Origin: CF-162 sp963667205
Lineage (GTDB): Bacteria; Chloroflexota; Dehalococcoidia; SM23-28-2; RBG-16-64-32
NCBI GenBank assembly: GCA_963667205.1
Contig: OY762959.1
Coordinates: 62,001 to 126,000, forward strand
Direction: 5' to 3'
DNA length: 64,000 nt
Within the stretch, counting starts at the first letter, position 1. The number at the start of each line of letters is the position of its first letter. The translations under genes were made by a program, and so were the position numbers. The notes beneath the pieces were generated by a model. It searched no databases. It was not told the DNA's origin and was given only the letters and a program-made list of their open reading frames with translations. Positions 1-8,426 of this stretch are shown one piece after another.

Positions 1-149
1 GTTAGGTCTGGGTGCCGCAGGTACACCGGGCCGGAGTTGGCTGTTACGGGCCAGCCTGTGGTCTGAGATCGACAGCGGGTGCACGACCGTACTGCGCCGG
101 GAGGCGCCGCCACATCGGTCAGACAGTCGAGGAAGCGTATCATCGCGGT

Positions 150-968
150 GTGACACCGGCACGAAGCGTGAGCCGCAAGAAGTCCCTCGGCCAGCACTGG
201 CTCGCCGACCCGCGCGTCCTTGAGCGCATCGCCGCGGCCGCCGTAATCGAGCCCGGCGACACGGTAGTCGAGGTCGGGCCCGGCACCGGCGGCCTGACTC
301 GCCTCCTCGCCGAGCGCGCCGAGCGCCTGATCGCCGTCGAGAAGGATGACGCGCTGGCGGTCGACCTTGCGCGCGCCTACGGCGGGTCGGACTCCGTGAT
401 CATCGTCCACGCTGACGTGCTGGAGACGCCGGCGGCTGAGATTCTTCGGCGCGGCGGTGGGGCAACACCCTACGTCGTAGTCGGCAACCTGCCGTACAAC
501 GTCGGCACGGCGATCCTGCGCGCGTTCCTGCGTGCGCCGCTGCCGCCGCGGGCGATCGTCGCCACCCTGCAGGCCGAAGTCGCGGAGCGCATCGCTGCCC
601 GGCCCGGGCGTCTGACGTACCTGGCTGTCGAGACGCGGGTTTACGCCGAGCCCGAGGTGTTGTTCAAGGTGCCGCCGCGCGCCTTCCGTCCGCCGCCGAA
701 GGTGCACTCTGCTGTGATCCGTCTCGTGGTCCGCCCGTCACCGGCAGTGGCGGCCGGGGAGGTGGACGCTTTCCTCGAGCTTTTGCACGCGGGGTTCGCG
801 GCACCGCGCAAGCGCCTGCGCAACTCACTGGCAATCGGGCTCAGAGTGAAGGCGCCGGCGGTGGACGCGCTGCTGGCTGAGTGCCGGATCGATGGAGAAC
901 AGCGGCCCGCGATGATCGATCTCAACGCCTGGCGCGCCCTCTTTGCCGCGTACCAGCCGCCGTCATGA
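150..968 (+). CDS. rsmA: 16S rRNA (adenine1518/1519-N6)-dimethyltransferase
   Basis: RsmA/KsgA dimethylates the two adjacent adenines in the 3'-terminal hairpin of 16S rRNA late in small-subunit assembly, using SAM. The protein opens with the family signature KKSLGQHWL. It has a SAM-binding glycine loop (VEVGPGTGGLT) and the catalytic NLPYN motif, then the basic C-terminal RNA-binding part (FRPPPKVHSAV). The frame is open back to base 12, but those 46 residues are not family-like. I therefore start at GTG 150, giving 272 aa, close to the usual length. A GAGGAAG stretch lies about 14 nt upstream, and a -10-like TATCAT (138-143) lies 6 nt upstream, so the mRNA may be leaderless. GTG 168 is an alternative start. 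The stop overlaps the ispE start (ATGA), indicating translational coupling. Confidence 0.93.
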   Translation: MTPARSVSRKKSLGQHWLADPRVLERIAAAAVIEPGDTVVEVGPGTGGLTRLLAERAERLIAVEKDDALAVDLARAYGGSDSVIIVHADVLETPAAEILRRGGGATPYVVVGNLPYNVGTAILRAFLRAPLPPRAIVATLQAEVAERIAARPGRLTYLAVETRVYAEPEVLFKVPPRAFRPPPKVHSAVIRLVVRPSPAVAAGEVDAFLELLHAGFAAPRKRLRNSLAIGLRVKAPAVDALLAECRIDGEQRPAMIDLNAWRALFAAYQPPS

Positions 969-1861
969 TCAGCACTGTCGCACCGGCGAAGATCAACTGG
1001 ACTCTCGAGGTGCTCGGTCGCCGGGCCGACGGTTACCACGACGTGAGAACGGTGATGCAGGCAGTCGACCTCTGCGACGAGCTGTCTGTAGACGTGGCGA
1101 AGAGCCTAACGGTAGCGCGCAATCAGAGCTATGCTTCTGATGACGACGACCTCGTGCTCCGCGCGGCGCGGGCGCTGGCCGCGGCGACCGGTCGCGAGGC
1201 GCAGGCGGCGGTTAGCGTCACGAAGCGCGTTCCCGCCGCGGCCGGGCTGGGCGGCGGCAGCTCCGACGCGGCGGCGACGCTGCGCGCTCTCGATCGCCTG
1301 TGGCAGGCCGGCACCGGTGAAGAGCGCCTCCTTGAGGTCGCGGCAGGGCTCGGTTCGGACGTGCCGTTCTTCCTCCGCGGCGGCACGGCGCTGGGCGAGG
1401 GGCGCGGCGAGCGCGTCACCGGGCTCGCGGACGTTGAGGCGACCTGGCTGGTGATTCTCGTACCGCCGTTGGCGATGGCTGAGAAGACGAAGCGTATGTA
1501 CGGGGCGTTGACGCCGGGCGATTTCACGGACGGCTCGCATACGGACGCCTTCCTGGCTCAGCGGGCGTCCGGCCGGTCAGTCGCTGAGGCGCCGCTCTTC
1601 AACGCCTTCGAGCGCGCGGCCTACGAAGCGTTCGACGGTCTCGCGCCGTTTCGTGACTCGCTGACGCAGGCGGGCGCGACTTCAGTCCACGTCTGCGGAG
1701 CCGGGCCGGCGCTTTTCTGCGTGGCGACTGGCGAGTCCGAAGCGCGGGCGATCCGCTCTCGGGTGTCCCGCGTGCGGCGCGGCGAGAAGGTGCACGTTGC
1801 CCGCACGCTGACGGCGGCGGAGTCGACGGCGGTATGGTCTGACGGCGAGGCCTCCGGATAA
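965..1861 (+). CDS. ispE: 4-diphosphocytidyl-2-C-methyl-D-erythritol kinase
   Basis: IspE phosphorylates the 2-hydroxyl of CDP-methylerythritol with ATP, step four of the MEP isoprenoid pathway. The GHMP-kinase features are clear: an N-terminal PAKINWTLEV with RRADGYHDV, the ATP-binding loop PAAAGLGGGSSDAA around residues 90-105, and the C-terminal GAGPALFCV glycine motif. ATG 965 gives 298 aa, normal for the family, and overlaps the rsmA stop by 4 bp. The open frame extends further upstream inside rsmA, but that part has no IspE similarity. The rsmA-ispE pairing is common in bacteria. Confidence 0.93.
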   Translation: MISTVAPAKINWTLEVLGRRADGYHDVRTVMQAVDLCDELSVDVAKSLTVARNQSYASDDDDLVLRAARALAAATGREAQAAVSVTKRVPAAAGLGGGSSDAAATLRALDRLWQAGTGEERLLEVAAGLGSDVPFFLRGGTALGEGRGERVTGLADVEATWLVILVPPLAMAEKTKRMYGALTPGDFTDGSHTDAFLAQRASGRSVAEAPLFNAFERAAYEAFDGLAPFRDSLTQAGATSVHVCGAGPALFCVATGESEARAIRSRVSRVRRGEKVHVARTLTAAESTAVWSDGEASG

Positions 1862-1870
1862 CATGAGCGC

Positions 1871-2581
1871 ATGACCGGCACGATCGTCGATATGCACGTG
1901 CACACGGTGCGCGGCGCGGCTGATTCCTCGCTCCAGCCCGAGCAGTTGATCGAGGTTGCGAGGGAGATCGGCCTCACCGGCGTCAACATCACGGAGCACG
2001 ACCGCATGTGGGAGCCCCAGGTCCTCAAGGAGTTCCGCGAGCAGAGCGGCCTCTTCGTGAACCGCGGGATGGAAGTATCGACGGACATGGGCCACATGGT
2101 CGCTGTGGGCCTCGCGGCTTACGTTCCGGGCATCCGCAAGGCGAAGGAGCTGCGGGCCGTGCTGGACGACCTCGGCGGGTTCATGATCGTTGCTCACCCC
2201 TTCCGCCACTTCTTCGACCCGATCCACTTTCGGCGCGAGGGCCGTCCGCCGTTCGAAATGACGCCGGCCGAGGCGGCCGAACGGATGCCGGTCTTCGGCC
2301 TCGTCGACGACATCGAGGTGGCGAACGGCGGCACGCAACTCAAAGAGAACCAGTTCGCGCTGAAGGTCGCGCGCGTGCTTGGCAAGCGGGGCGTCGGCGC
2401 CAGCGATTGCCACTCGACGCAGGGCATCGGCTACTACGTAACGGTGTTCGAAGAAGGGCTGCGCGACGTGGCGCACATGCTGGAGCTGTTGCACGCGGGT
2501 CGCTACTACGCCGCTCAGGGGCTGCCGGAAGGCAAGCTCACCGACTACGAGCTCGAAGAAGAAGTTTCCAGTAGGCAGTAG
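1871..2581 (+). CDS. PHP-domain metal-dependent phosphoesterase
   Basis: A 236-aa PHP-domain protein, predicted to hydrolyse phosphoester bonds with a bound metal cluster; the substrate is unknown. The diagnostic metal-ligand motifs appear in order: DMHVHT near the N-terminus, TEHD around residue 41, AHPFRHF around residue 107, and ASDCHS around residue 177. It follows ispE by 9 bp on the same strand and probably shares its transcript. The nearer ATG at 1863 is out of frame. No polymerase or nuclease domain is fused, so this is a stand-alone PHP enzyme rather than part of a DNA polymerase. Confidence 0.85.
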   Translation: MTGTIVDMHVHTVRGAADSSLQPEQLIEVAREIGLTGVNITEHDRMWEPQVLKEFREQSGLFVNRGMEVSTDMGHMVAVGLAAYVPGIRKAKELRAVLDDLGGFMIVAHPFRHFFDPIHFRREGRPPFEMTPAEAAERMPVFGLVDDIEVANGGTQLKENQFALKVARVLGKRGVGASDCHSTQGIGYYVTVFEEGLRDVAHMLELLHAGRYYAAQGLPEGKLTDYELEEEVSSRQ

Positions 2582-2651
2582 GCGGGAGTCGGCATCCGAC
2601 TCAGTTGGCATTCAACCCAACAGCCTTGCTGCCGAGCTTTTCTTTGTGAAG

Positions 2652-3458
2652 CTACTCCCACTTTAGGACTTCGCTGTGAACTGTCGTTGGTGGGAGAATC
2701 TGCAGAATCGAGTAGGAGAAGGCCGCTGGGTAGGCTGGATTATTGTTTTGCAGCTCCTTGAGCAGCTTGTTCCCGCCGTGTCCGTTCTGTGCATAGGATG
2801 CCCACCGGCCCCAGAACCCCTCCATGCCAGCGGCCGATCCCACGTACTGGGCGCCCGTGCTCGTCGCAAGGATGAGATAGACTCCTGCAACCGCGCTCAA
2901 GCGGGCGCGCCATTCCTTATTCGCTTCGGGTTGAGAAAACAGGTACTCGAGCTCGCCGTGTGTCAGCGTGAAGTCCATGTAGTCGTCGAACCCCTTCAGT
3001 AGTTGCCCCTTCGGAAGTAGTTCGATCACTTCCTTGTTCCTTGGCCGCTGAACCCAGCTTCTAGTGCCTTTTCCCCACTCGATGACGGCTCTGTTCTCAA
3101 GTTCCTCGAACCCAGGGAGCCGAGGCATCTCGTAGAAACGGTCGAGCTGGAGCCATTCTGTATGCGTGCACCCCTTTGGCAAGCGCCCCGCCTGTCCGTG
3201 CGTGTGGCCCCGTATCTGATAGACGCCGACGAGGCGCGCGTGCGTTCGCCTTGCTCCGATGAAAGAGACGATGAAGTCAACATCATCGAAGATGGGCCGA
3301 CTCTGAAAGGCTTGGTGTGCGTCGAACCACCCGCGGCGGAGGTAATCTTGGAGGTCGAGTTCGTTGGTCTGGTGGCGAACCAGTTTGAACTTCTGGCCGA
3401 GGTCAAAACCCTGTAACTGAAGAAGGTCAAGAATGCCGATTGGCTGGCTCTGCTTCAT
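2652..3458 (-). CDS. GIY-YIG nuclease-domain protein, ended early by an in-frame TAG
   Basis: The 268-aa product has an N-terminal region I cannot assign and a C-terminal GIY-YIG domain (GVYLI, then QYVGSA, GRW, HGGNK). The frame ends ...VLKWE at TAG 2652-2654. Past that codon the same frame reads LHKEKLGSKAVGLNAN and stops at TGA 2601-2603. That peptide matches the normal ending of this GIY-YIG subgroup (KxKLGSRxxGLNxN), so the ancestral gene ran 2601-3458, about 285 aa. The gene looks lower in GC than its neighbours and lies alone on the minus strand, which suggests recent acquisition. A -10-like TAGACT (plus-strand 3468-3473) sits 9 nt before the ATG, with no clear Shine-Dalgarno. Confidence 0.75.
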   Translation of the reverse strand: MKQSQPIGILDLLQLQGFDLGQKFKLVRHQTNELDLQDYLRRGWFDAHQAFQSRPIFDDVDFIVSFIGARRTHARLVGVYQIRGHTHGQAGRLPKGCTHTEWLQLDRFYEMPRLPGFEELENRAVIEWGKGTRSWVQRPRNKEVIELLPKGQLLKGFDDYMDFTLTHGELEYLFSQPEANKEWRARLSAVAGVYLILATSTGAQYVGSAAGMEGFWGRWASYAQNGHGGNKLLKELQNNNPAYPAAFSYSILQILPPTTVHSEVLKWE

Positions 3459-3555
3459 GTGTGACGAAGTCTAGTCGATTCGCGTGAACGTATCCACAAC
3501 GGGCTGACGCCTTCCCCCCGACTTCGGGCGGTCCCGGTGCTATGATTGCGTCACC

Positions 3556-6333
3556 GTGGCGCTGGAATACGTAGCCTTCGACCTCGAGACGACCGGACTC
3601 GACGTAAAACAGGACACGATCATCGAGATCGGCGCGGTGCGCTTCACCCGCGAGGAGGTGCTGGGCACGTTCGGGACGCTCGTCCGGCCACAGCGCGAAG
3701 TGCCGGAGGTCGTCCAGCAGCTGACGGGCATCCGCGAGGAGGAGCTGCGCTCGGCGCCGCCCCTGGAAGCCGTCGCGGGCGACTTCGAGCGATTCATCGA
3801 GGGGAGCGTCCTCGTCGGCCAGAACATCGTCCGCTTCGACGTCCCGATCCTCGACCGCGACGATATCCGCCGCCCGCAGCGCCTCTACGACACCGCCGAT
3901 CTCTCGTACATCCTGATGCCCTCGCTCGGCGCCTGGAGCCTGGCGAAGCTGGCGGAGCGGTTCGGCGTCGAGTTCGACACCCAGCACCGGGCGCTCGCCG
4001 ACGCGGACGCCGCGCGTGGCGTCTTCCTCAGCCTGCTCGAACGGGCGATCGAGCTCCCGAACGAAGTGCTGGGGCAGGTCGCGCAATGGCTGGCGCCGAC
4101 CGAGTTCCCCTGGAGCGGCTTCTTTCGCGATGCTTTCGACATGGCGTCGTCGCGCCCGCCCGTACGGCGCCCCGTTCTAAGGCCGCCGGCGGACGTCGAC
4201 CTGCGGCCGCTGAAGCCGAGCGCGGATCCAGCGCCGGTCGATCCCCAGACGGCGCTGGCGGTGCTGGCGTCGGCGGCGCGGCGCGATGACCTCTTCCCTC
4301 AGTACGAGCGGCGGCCGCAACAGGAAGCGATGGCTGAGGCTGTGGCCGCGGCGTTCAACGACGGCGCGCAGCTGATGGTGGAGGCGGGCACGGGCGTTGG
4401 CAAGAGCCTGGCGTACCTGATTCCGGCGGCCTGCCACGCGCTGGCAAACCAGGGGCGCGTAGTCGTCTCGACTTCGACGATCAACCTCCAGGAGCAGCTC
4501 ACGAAGAAAGACCTGCCGGCGGTGCAGGCGCTCTCGCCGGACTCCGGCCTGCGGGCCTGCCAGCTCAAGGGCCGCCGCAACTACCTCTGCCTCAAGCGCT
4601 TCAACGCATTGCGCACGGCGGCATCTCTCTCCGACGACGAAGCCTACCTCGCGTCGAAGATCCTCGTCTGGCTCGGAGACACTGAGACCGGAGACCGCGG
4701 CGAGATCCGGCTATCGCCGCAGGAGGATGCGATCTGGGCGCGGCTGAGCGCCGACGGCGCGTCCTGCACGTCCGACAACAGCCCCTTCGTCGTCGACGGC
4801 ACGTGCTTCATGCTGCGGGCGCGCAAAGAGGCGGAGGCGTCGCATATCGTCGTCGTCAACCACGCGCTGCTGCTCGCCGACATCGGCACGGGCGGTCGCG
4901 TGGTGCCGCCGTACGAGCACGTGGTGATCGACGAAGCCCACAACCTCGAGGCGGAGGCGACGCGTCAGTTCGGATTCTCAGGCCGCGAGCGGGAGCTGCA
5001 CCAGCTGCTGGACGCCAGCGAGGGGATCGGTCCGGTGCTCGGCAACGCCCTGCGCACGTCGCCGGTGCTGCTCGAGGCACGCCAGCAGATGGAGGAGCAG
5101 GCGACTGAGCTTCGCGACGTGGCGCAGGGGGCGCGCCCGCGAGTGCAGCACCTCGCCGACACTCTGAAGGCGTTCCTGGCTCAGCAGGCCGCGCCGAACG
5201 CTGAGCGTGACTCCAAGCTTCACGTGACCCGGGCGACCCGCGTTCAGCCGGACTGGTCGGACGTCGAGATCGCCTGGGAGAACTGCCGTCTCGCCCTCAG
5301 CAACGTCGCGGGGCACCTCGGTCGGCTGCACGAGGCGCTGATCAGCGCCGAAGAGCTGGGGATGCTCAACCAGGAGATCATCGTCGCGACGGTGGGACAA
5401 TCGCTCGATGCCGCCAACGGTCTCGTGAGCGGCCTGACGGCGGCGCTGGAGGAGGACGATCCGGGCCGCGTCGTCTGGCTCGAGATCGACCGCGGCGACG
5501 GCGGGATCATCGTTTCGTGGGTGCCGCTGGAGGTCGATGGTCTCCTGCGGAGCGGCCTCTACGAAGACCGCCGCACGGTCGTGCTGACGGGAGCGACGCT
5601 GCGCACGCAAGGCAGCTTCGAATACCTGCAGCGTCGCGTCGGCCTGCCGGGCTGCGAGACGCTGGCGCTGGGTTCGCCGTTCGACTTCGAGAAGGCGGCG
5701 CTCGTCATGATCCCGCGCGATATGCCGGATCCCGGCTCGCCCGGATACCTCGACGCGCTCTCGCGCGCCGTCGTCGAGTTGGCGCGCGCCTCGCAGGGCC
5801 GTGCGCTCGTGCTCTTCACGTCGCACTCGACCCTCCGCGCGTCGCACTGGCTCGTCGCTGACGCTCTCAAGCGCGACGGGATCGAAGCGCTAGGGCAGGG
5901 CATCGACGGCTCGCCGCGCCAGCTCGTTCGCGCTCTGCGGGGCAAGACGAAGATCGTGGTGCTGGGGACGTCGAGCTTCTGGGAGGGCGTCGACATACCG
6001 GGCGACGCGCTCTCGCTTCTCGTGATGGCGCGCCTTCCGTTCGCAGTGCCGACGGACCCGGTGTTCGCGGCGCGCTCGGAGCTATACGAAGACCCGTTTA
6101 GCGAGTACGCGCTGCCGCAGGCGGTTATCCGCTTCAAGCAGGGCTTTGGCCGCCTGATCCGCACGAAGACCGACCGCGGCGTGCTCGTCGTGCTGGACCA
6201 GCGCATCGTCACCAAGCAGTACGGCTCCGCGTTTCTGCAGTCGTTGCCGGGCTGTACGGTGCGGCAGGCGGCGATGAGCGAGATGCCCGGTCACGTTGGC
6301 CAGTGGCTCGCCGCGCGCACGCCGGCGTCGTGA
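3556..6333 (+). CDS. dinG: DnaQ exonuclease-DinG helicase fusion
   Basis: A 925-aa protein joining a DEDDh 3'-5' exonuclease to an XPD/DinG-type SF2 helicase, probably acting on damaged or structured DNA. Exonuclease: FDLETTG (residues 8-14), then the late QHRALADADA block (about 142-151) supplying the catalytic His and Asp. Helicase: Walker A AGTGVGKS (about 277-284), DEAH box VIDEAHN (about 457-463), and the C-terminal QGFGRLIRT motif VI. Between motifs I and II lie cysteines at about 335, 345, 404 and 417, which may ligate an Fe-S cluster. Start GTG 3556 immediately precedes the exonuclease fold. TATGAT (3541-3546) is 9 nt upstream, consistent with a leaderless mRNA. Confidence 0.92.
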   Translation: MALEYVAFDLETTGLDVKQDTIIEIGAVRFTREEVLGTFGTLVRPQREVPEVVQQLTGIREEELRSAPPLEAVAGDFERFIEGSVLVGQNIVRFDVPILDRDDIRRPQRLYDTADLSYILMPSLGAWSLAKLAERFGVEFDTQHRALADADAARGVFLSLLERAIELPNEVLGQVAQWLAPTEFPWSGFFRDAFDMASSRPPVRRPVLRPPADVDLRPLKPSADPAPVDPQTALAVLASAARRDDLFPQYERRPQQEAMAEAVAAAFNDGAQLMVEAGTGVGKSLAYLIPAACHALANQGRVVVSTSTINLQEQLTKKDLPAVQALSPDSGLRACQLKGRRNYLCLKRFNALRTAASLSDDEAYLASKILVWLGDTETGDRGEIRLSPQEDAIWARLSADGASCTSDNSPFVVDGTCFMLRARKEAEASHIVVVNHALLLADIGTGGRVVPPYEHVVIDEAHNLEAEATRQFGFSGRERELHQLLDASEGIGPVLGNALRTSPVLLEARQQMEEQATELRDVAQGARPRVQHLADTLKAFLAQQAAPNAERDSKLHVTRATRVQPDWSDVEIAWENCRLALSNVAGHLGRLHEALISAEELGMLNQEIIVATVGQSLDAANGLVSGLTAALEEDDPGRVVWLEIDRGDGGIIVSWVPLEVDGLLRSGLYEDRRTVVLTGATLRTQGSFEYLQRRVGLPGCETLALGSPFDFEKAALVMIPRDMPDPGSPGYLDALSRAVVELARASQGRALVLFTSHSTLRASHWLVADALKRDGIEALGQGIDGSPRQLVRALRGKTKIVVLGTSSFWEGVDIPGDALSLLVMARLPFAVPTDPVFAARSELYEDPFSEYALPQAVIRFKQGFGRLIRTKTDRGVLVVLDQRIVTKQYGSAFLQSLPGCTVRQAAMSEMPGHVGQWLAARTPAS

Positions 6334-6842
6334 GCCCTCACTCCCGGCCCGTCTCTCCCGCGCGGAGAGCGGCGAGAGAGGACGCGCGCATCACCTTGCG
6401 TCCATCAGCGCCCGATGACCTGCGGGCGATCGCGGAGTGGTGGCCCGCAGCCGCGGCGACCGTGCGCGGAGTCCGCGAGCCAGTCGCCGTCGTAGAGCTG
6501 CAGCGACTCATCGGCGAGGCGGGCGCTGAGACGCTTGTCATCGCGCGTGTGGACGCCCCGGCGCCGATCGGCCTTCTCGTCTTCCAGCAGCGAGACGGTG
6601 GCTGGCTGGAGTTTCGTTTCCTCGCGCTGGCGGACGGACATCGCGGCTGGGGCTTTGGTTCGCAGGCGGTGCGGCTGATCGAGGAGTCGGGCCGGGCAGT
6701 GCGGTTCGCGGCAGAAGTGTTCAGCGGAAACGGGCTCGGGCTCTACTTCTGGCTGAGGATGGGTTATCGTCCGGGGAAGTTGCCGTGGAGGAAGCGCGAA
6801 GCCGCAGACCGGCTCGCAATGATCTGCGAGCGGAAGGAGTGA
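6330..6842 (+). CDS. GNAT-family N-acetyltransferase
   Basis: A roughly 170-aa acetyl-CoA-dependent acyltransferase of unknown substrate. The acetyl-CoA loop region reads ADGHRGWGFGSQAVRL, followed by the C-terminal YFWLRMGYRPG segment typical of GNAT folds. The frame is open from 6303, but GTG 6330 overlaps the dinG stop (GTGA) and is the likelier coupled start. The first 20 or so residues are Arg- and Pro-rich and not family-like, so a later start is possible. It lies between dinG and an M20 peptidase in one transcription unit. Confidence 0.75.
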   Translation: MSPHSRPVSPARRAAREDARITLRPSAPDDLRAIAEWWPAAAATVRGVREPVAVVELQRLIGEAGAETLVIARVDAPAPIGLLVFQQRDGGWLEFRFLALADGHRGWGFGSQAVRLIEESGRAVRFAAEVFSGNGLGLYFWLRMGYRPGKLPWRKREAADRLAMICERKE

Positions 6843-6846
6843 GCGA

Positions 6847-8202
6847 GTGGACGACGTTCTGAAGTACTGCGACGAGCACCACGACGAAGCGGTTGCGAAG
6901 CTCGTCGAGCTGTGCCGCTTCGAGACGGTGAGCGCGCAGGGCCGGGCGATCAAGGAGACGGCGGACTGGGTGGCGGGCGAGCTGCGCGGACTCGGCTTCG
7001 ACGTGCAGATCCTGCCCAAGCCGGAAGGCCCACCGGCGCAGCCGGTCGTCTACGCCGCAGCGAAGGGCGCATCCCCGAAGACGGTGCTCTTCTACGACCA
7101 CTACGACGTCCAGCCGGAGGAGCCGCTGGATCTCTGGCAGACGCCGCCGTTCGAGCCGGTGCAGAAGGACGGCAAGCTGTACGGTCGTGGCTCTTTCGAC
7201 AACAAGGGCAACATCGCCGCGCGCTTCGCCGCGATCCGCGCCTGGCGAGAGACCCGCAGTGAGCTGCCGTGCGGGATCAAGTTTTGCATCGAGGGCGACG
7301 AGGAGATCGGCTCGCCGTTCATGGAGGAGTTCGTCGAGCGGCACAAGGAGCTGCTGGCCGCCGACGCCTGCATCTGGGAGGGTGGAGGCGTCACCCGGGA
7401 GGGGCTGGCGATGGTCACGCTGGGTGTGAAGGGCCTCCTCTACGTGCAACTGGAGTGCGAGCCGATCAGCCATGACGCGCATTCCTCGTACGGCACAGTC
7501 CTGCCCAACGCCGCCTGGCGCCTCGTCTGGGCGCTCTCCACCATAAAGGGGCCAGATGAGCGCATCATGATCGACGGCTTCTATGATGACGTGCGCCCGC
7601 CGACCCCGGACGAGCTAGCGGCGGTCGAGAAGCTGCCCGATGATGCCGCCGCGACGCTCAAGGCATACGGCATCGAGCGCTCGACCACCGGCGTTAGCGG
7701 GCTCGATTTCAACATCCGGCACCTGTTCGAGCCGACGGCGACGATCGACGGGCTGTCCTCAGGGTACGAGGGCGAGGGACCGAAGACGGTATTGCCGGCG
7801 AAGGCGATGGCGAAGGTGGACCTCCGCCTCGTCAACGACCAGGACCCGCACGACATCGAGCGCAAGCTGCGCGCGCACCTCGACAAGCACGGCTTTGAGG
7901 ACATCACGATCACGACGCACGGCGGCGAGCACCCAGCGCGCACGCCCGTGACCGACCCGCTCGTGGCGACGATGGTGGAGGCCTGCCGCGGCGTCTACGG
8001 CAAGGAGCCGGTGATCATGCCGACGATGGCCGGCACGGGGCCTCTGTACCCGTTCGTGACGACGCTCGGCCTGCCGACGACCGACATCGGCATCGGCTAC
8101 CCGGACGCGGCGATCCACGCCCCGAACGAGAACATCCGCCTGGAGGACTTCCGCGCCGGCACGAAGGCGATCGCGGCCTTCCTGGGCAAGTTCGGGAGCT
8201 AG
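6847..8202 (+). CDS. M20-family metallopeptidase (dipeptidase-like)
   Basis: A 451-aa zinc-dependent M20 hydrolase, probably cytosolic because no signal peptide is visible. Metal-site motifs are in order: YDHYDVQPEEP (first His and Asp), YGRGSFDNKGN (bridging Asp), EGDEEIGS (catalytic Glu pair), and the late AIHAPNENI (final His). The dimerisation lid includes SHDAHSSYG. This layout matches the dipeptidase / succinyl-diaminopimelate desuccinylase-like branch, and the substrate cannot be named from sequence. GTG 6847 starts 4 bp after the GNAT stop. Confidence 0.88.
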   Translation: MDDVLKYCDEHHDEAVAKLVELCRFETVSAQGRAIKETADWVAGELRGLGFDVQILPKPEGPPAQPVVYAAAKGASPKTVLFYDHYDVQPEEPLDLWQTPPFEPVQKDGKLYGRGSFDNKGNIAARFAAIRAWRETRSELPCGIKFCIEGDEEIGSPFMEEFVERHKELLAADACIWEGGGVTREGLAMVTLGVKGLLYVQLECEPISHDAHSSYGTVLPNAAWRLVWALSTIKGPDERIMIDGFYDDVRPPTPDELAAVEKLPDDAAATLKAYGIERSTTGVSGLDFNIRHLFEPTATIDGLSSGYEGEGPKTVLPAKAMAKVDLRLVNDQDPHDIERKLRAHLDKHGFEDITITTHGGEHPARTPVTDPLVATMVEACRGVYGKEPVIMPTMAGTGPLYPFVTTLGLPTTDIGIGYPDAAIHAPNENIRLEDFRAGTKAIAAFLGKFGS

Positions 8203-8426
8203 TGGCCCTCGCCGACGGCGGGCTCTTTGCTCGACCTGCCCAGGCAATCGAAGCAGGCGAACTCAAGCGATAAGTACTGCTCGTTGATCCAGACGTCGCC
8301 GCAGTCGGTGCCGTCCTGGTCCTGGCGCGTGCGCAGGTGGAACGGCTCGTGGCAGTTGTTGCAGGTCGCGGCGCGGTCCGGCGCGATCGCTTCGCCGCAG
8401 ACGTGGCACTGAGTGGTCTCGGTCAT
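8199..8426 (-). CDS. Small zinc-finger protein (CxxC type)
   Basis: A 75-aa protein with Cys/His pairs CHVCGEA, CNNCHEPFH and a later CFDC, consistent with a treble-clef or PHD/RING-like zinc fold. No catalytic domain is visible. Its ATG overlaps the cca stop by 4 bp (ATGA), so it is co-translated with the CCA-adding enzyme. Its 3' end overlaps the convergent M20 gene by 4 bp. Function unknown; the tight coupling supports a real gene. Confidence 0.7.
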   Translation of the reverse strand: MTETTQCHVCGEAIAPDRAATCNNCHEPFHLRTRQDQDGTDCGDVWINEQYLSLEFACFDCLGRSSKEPAVGEGH

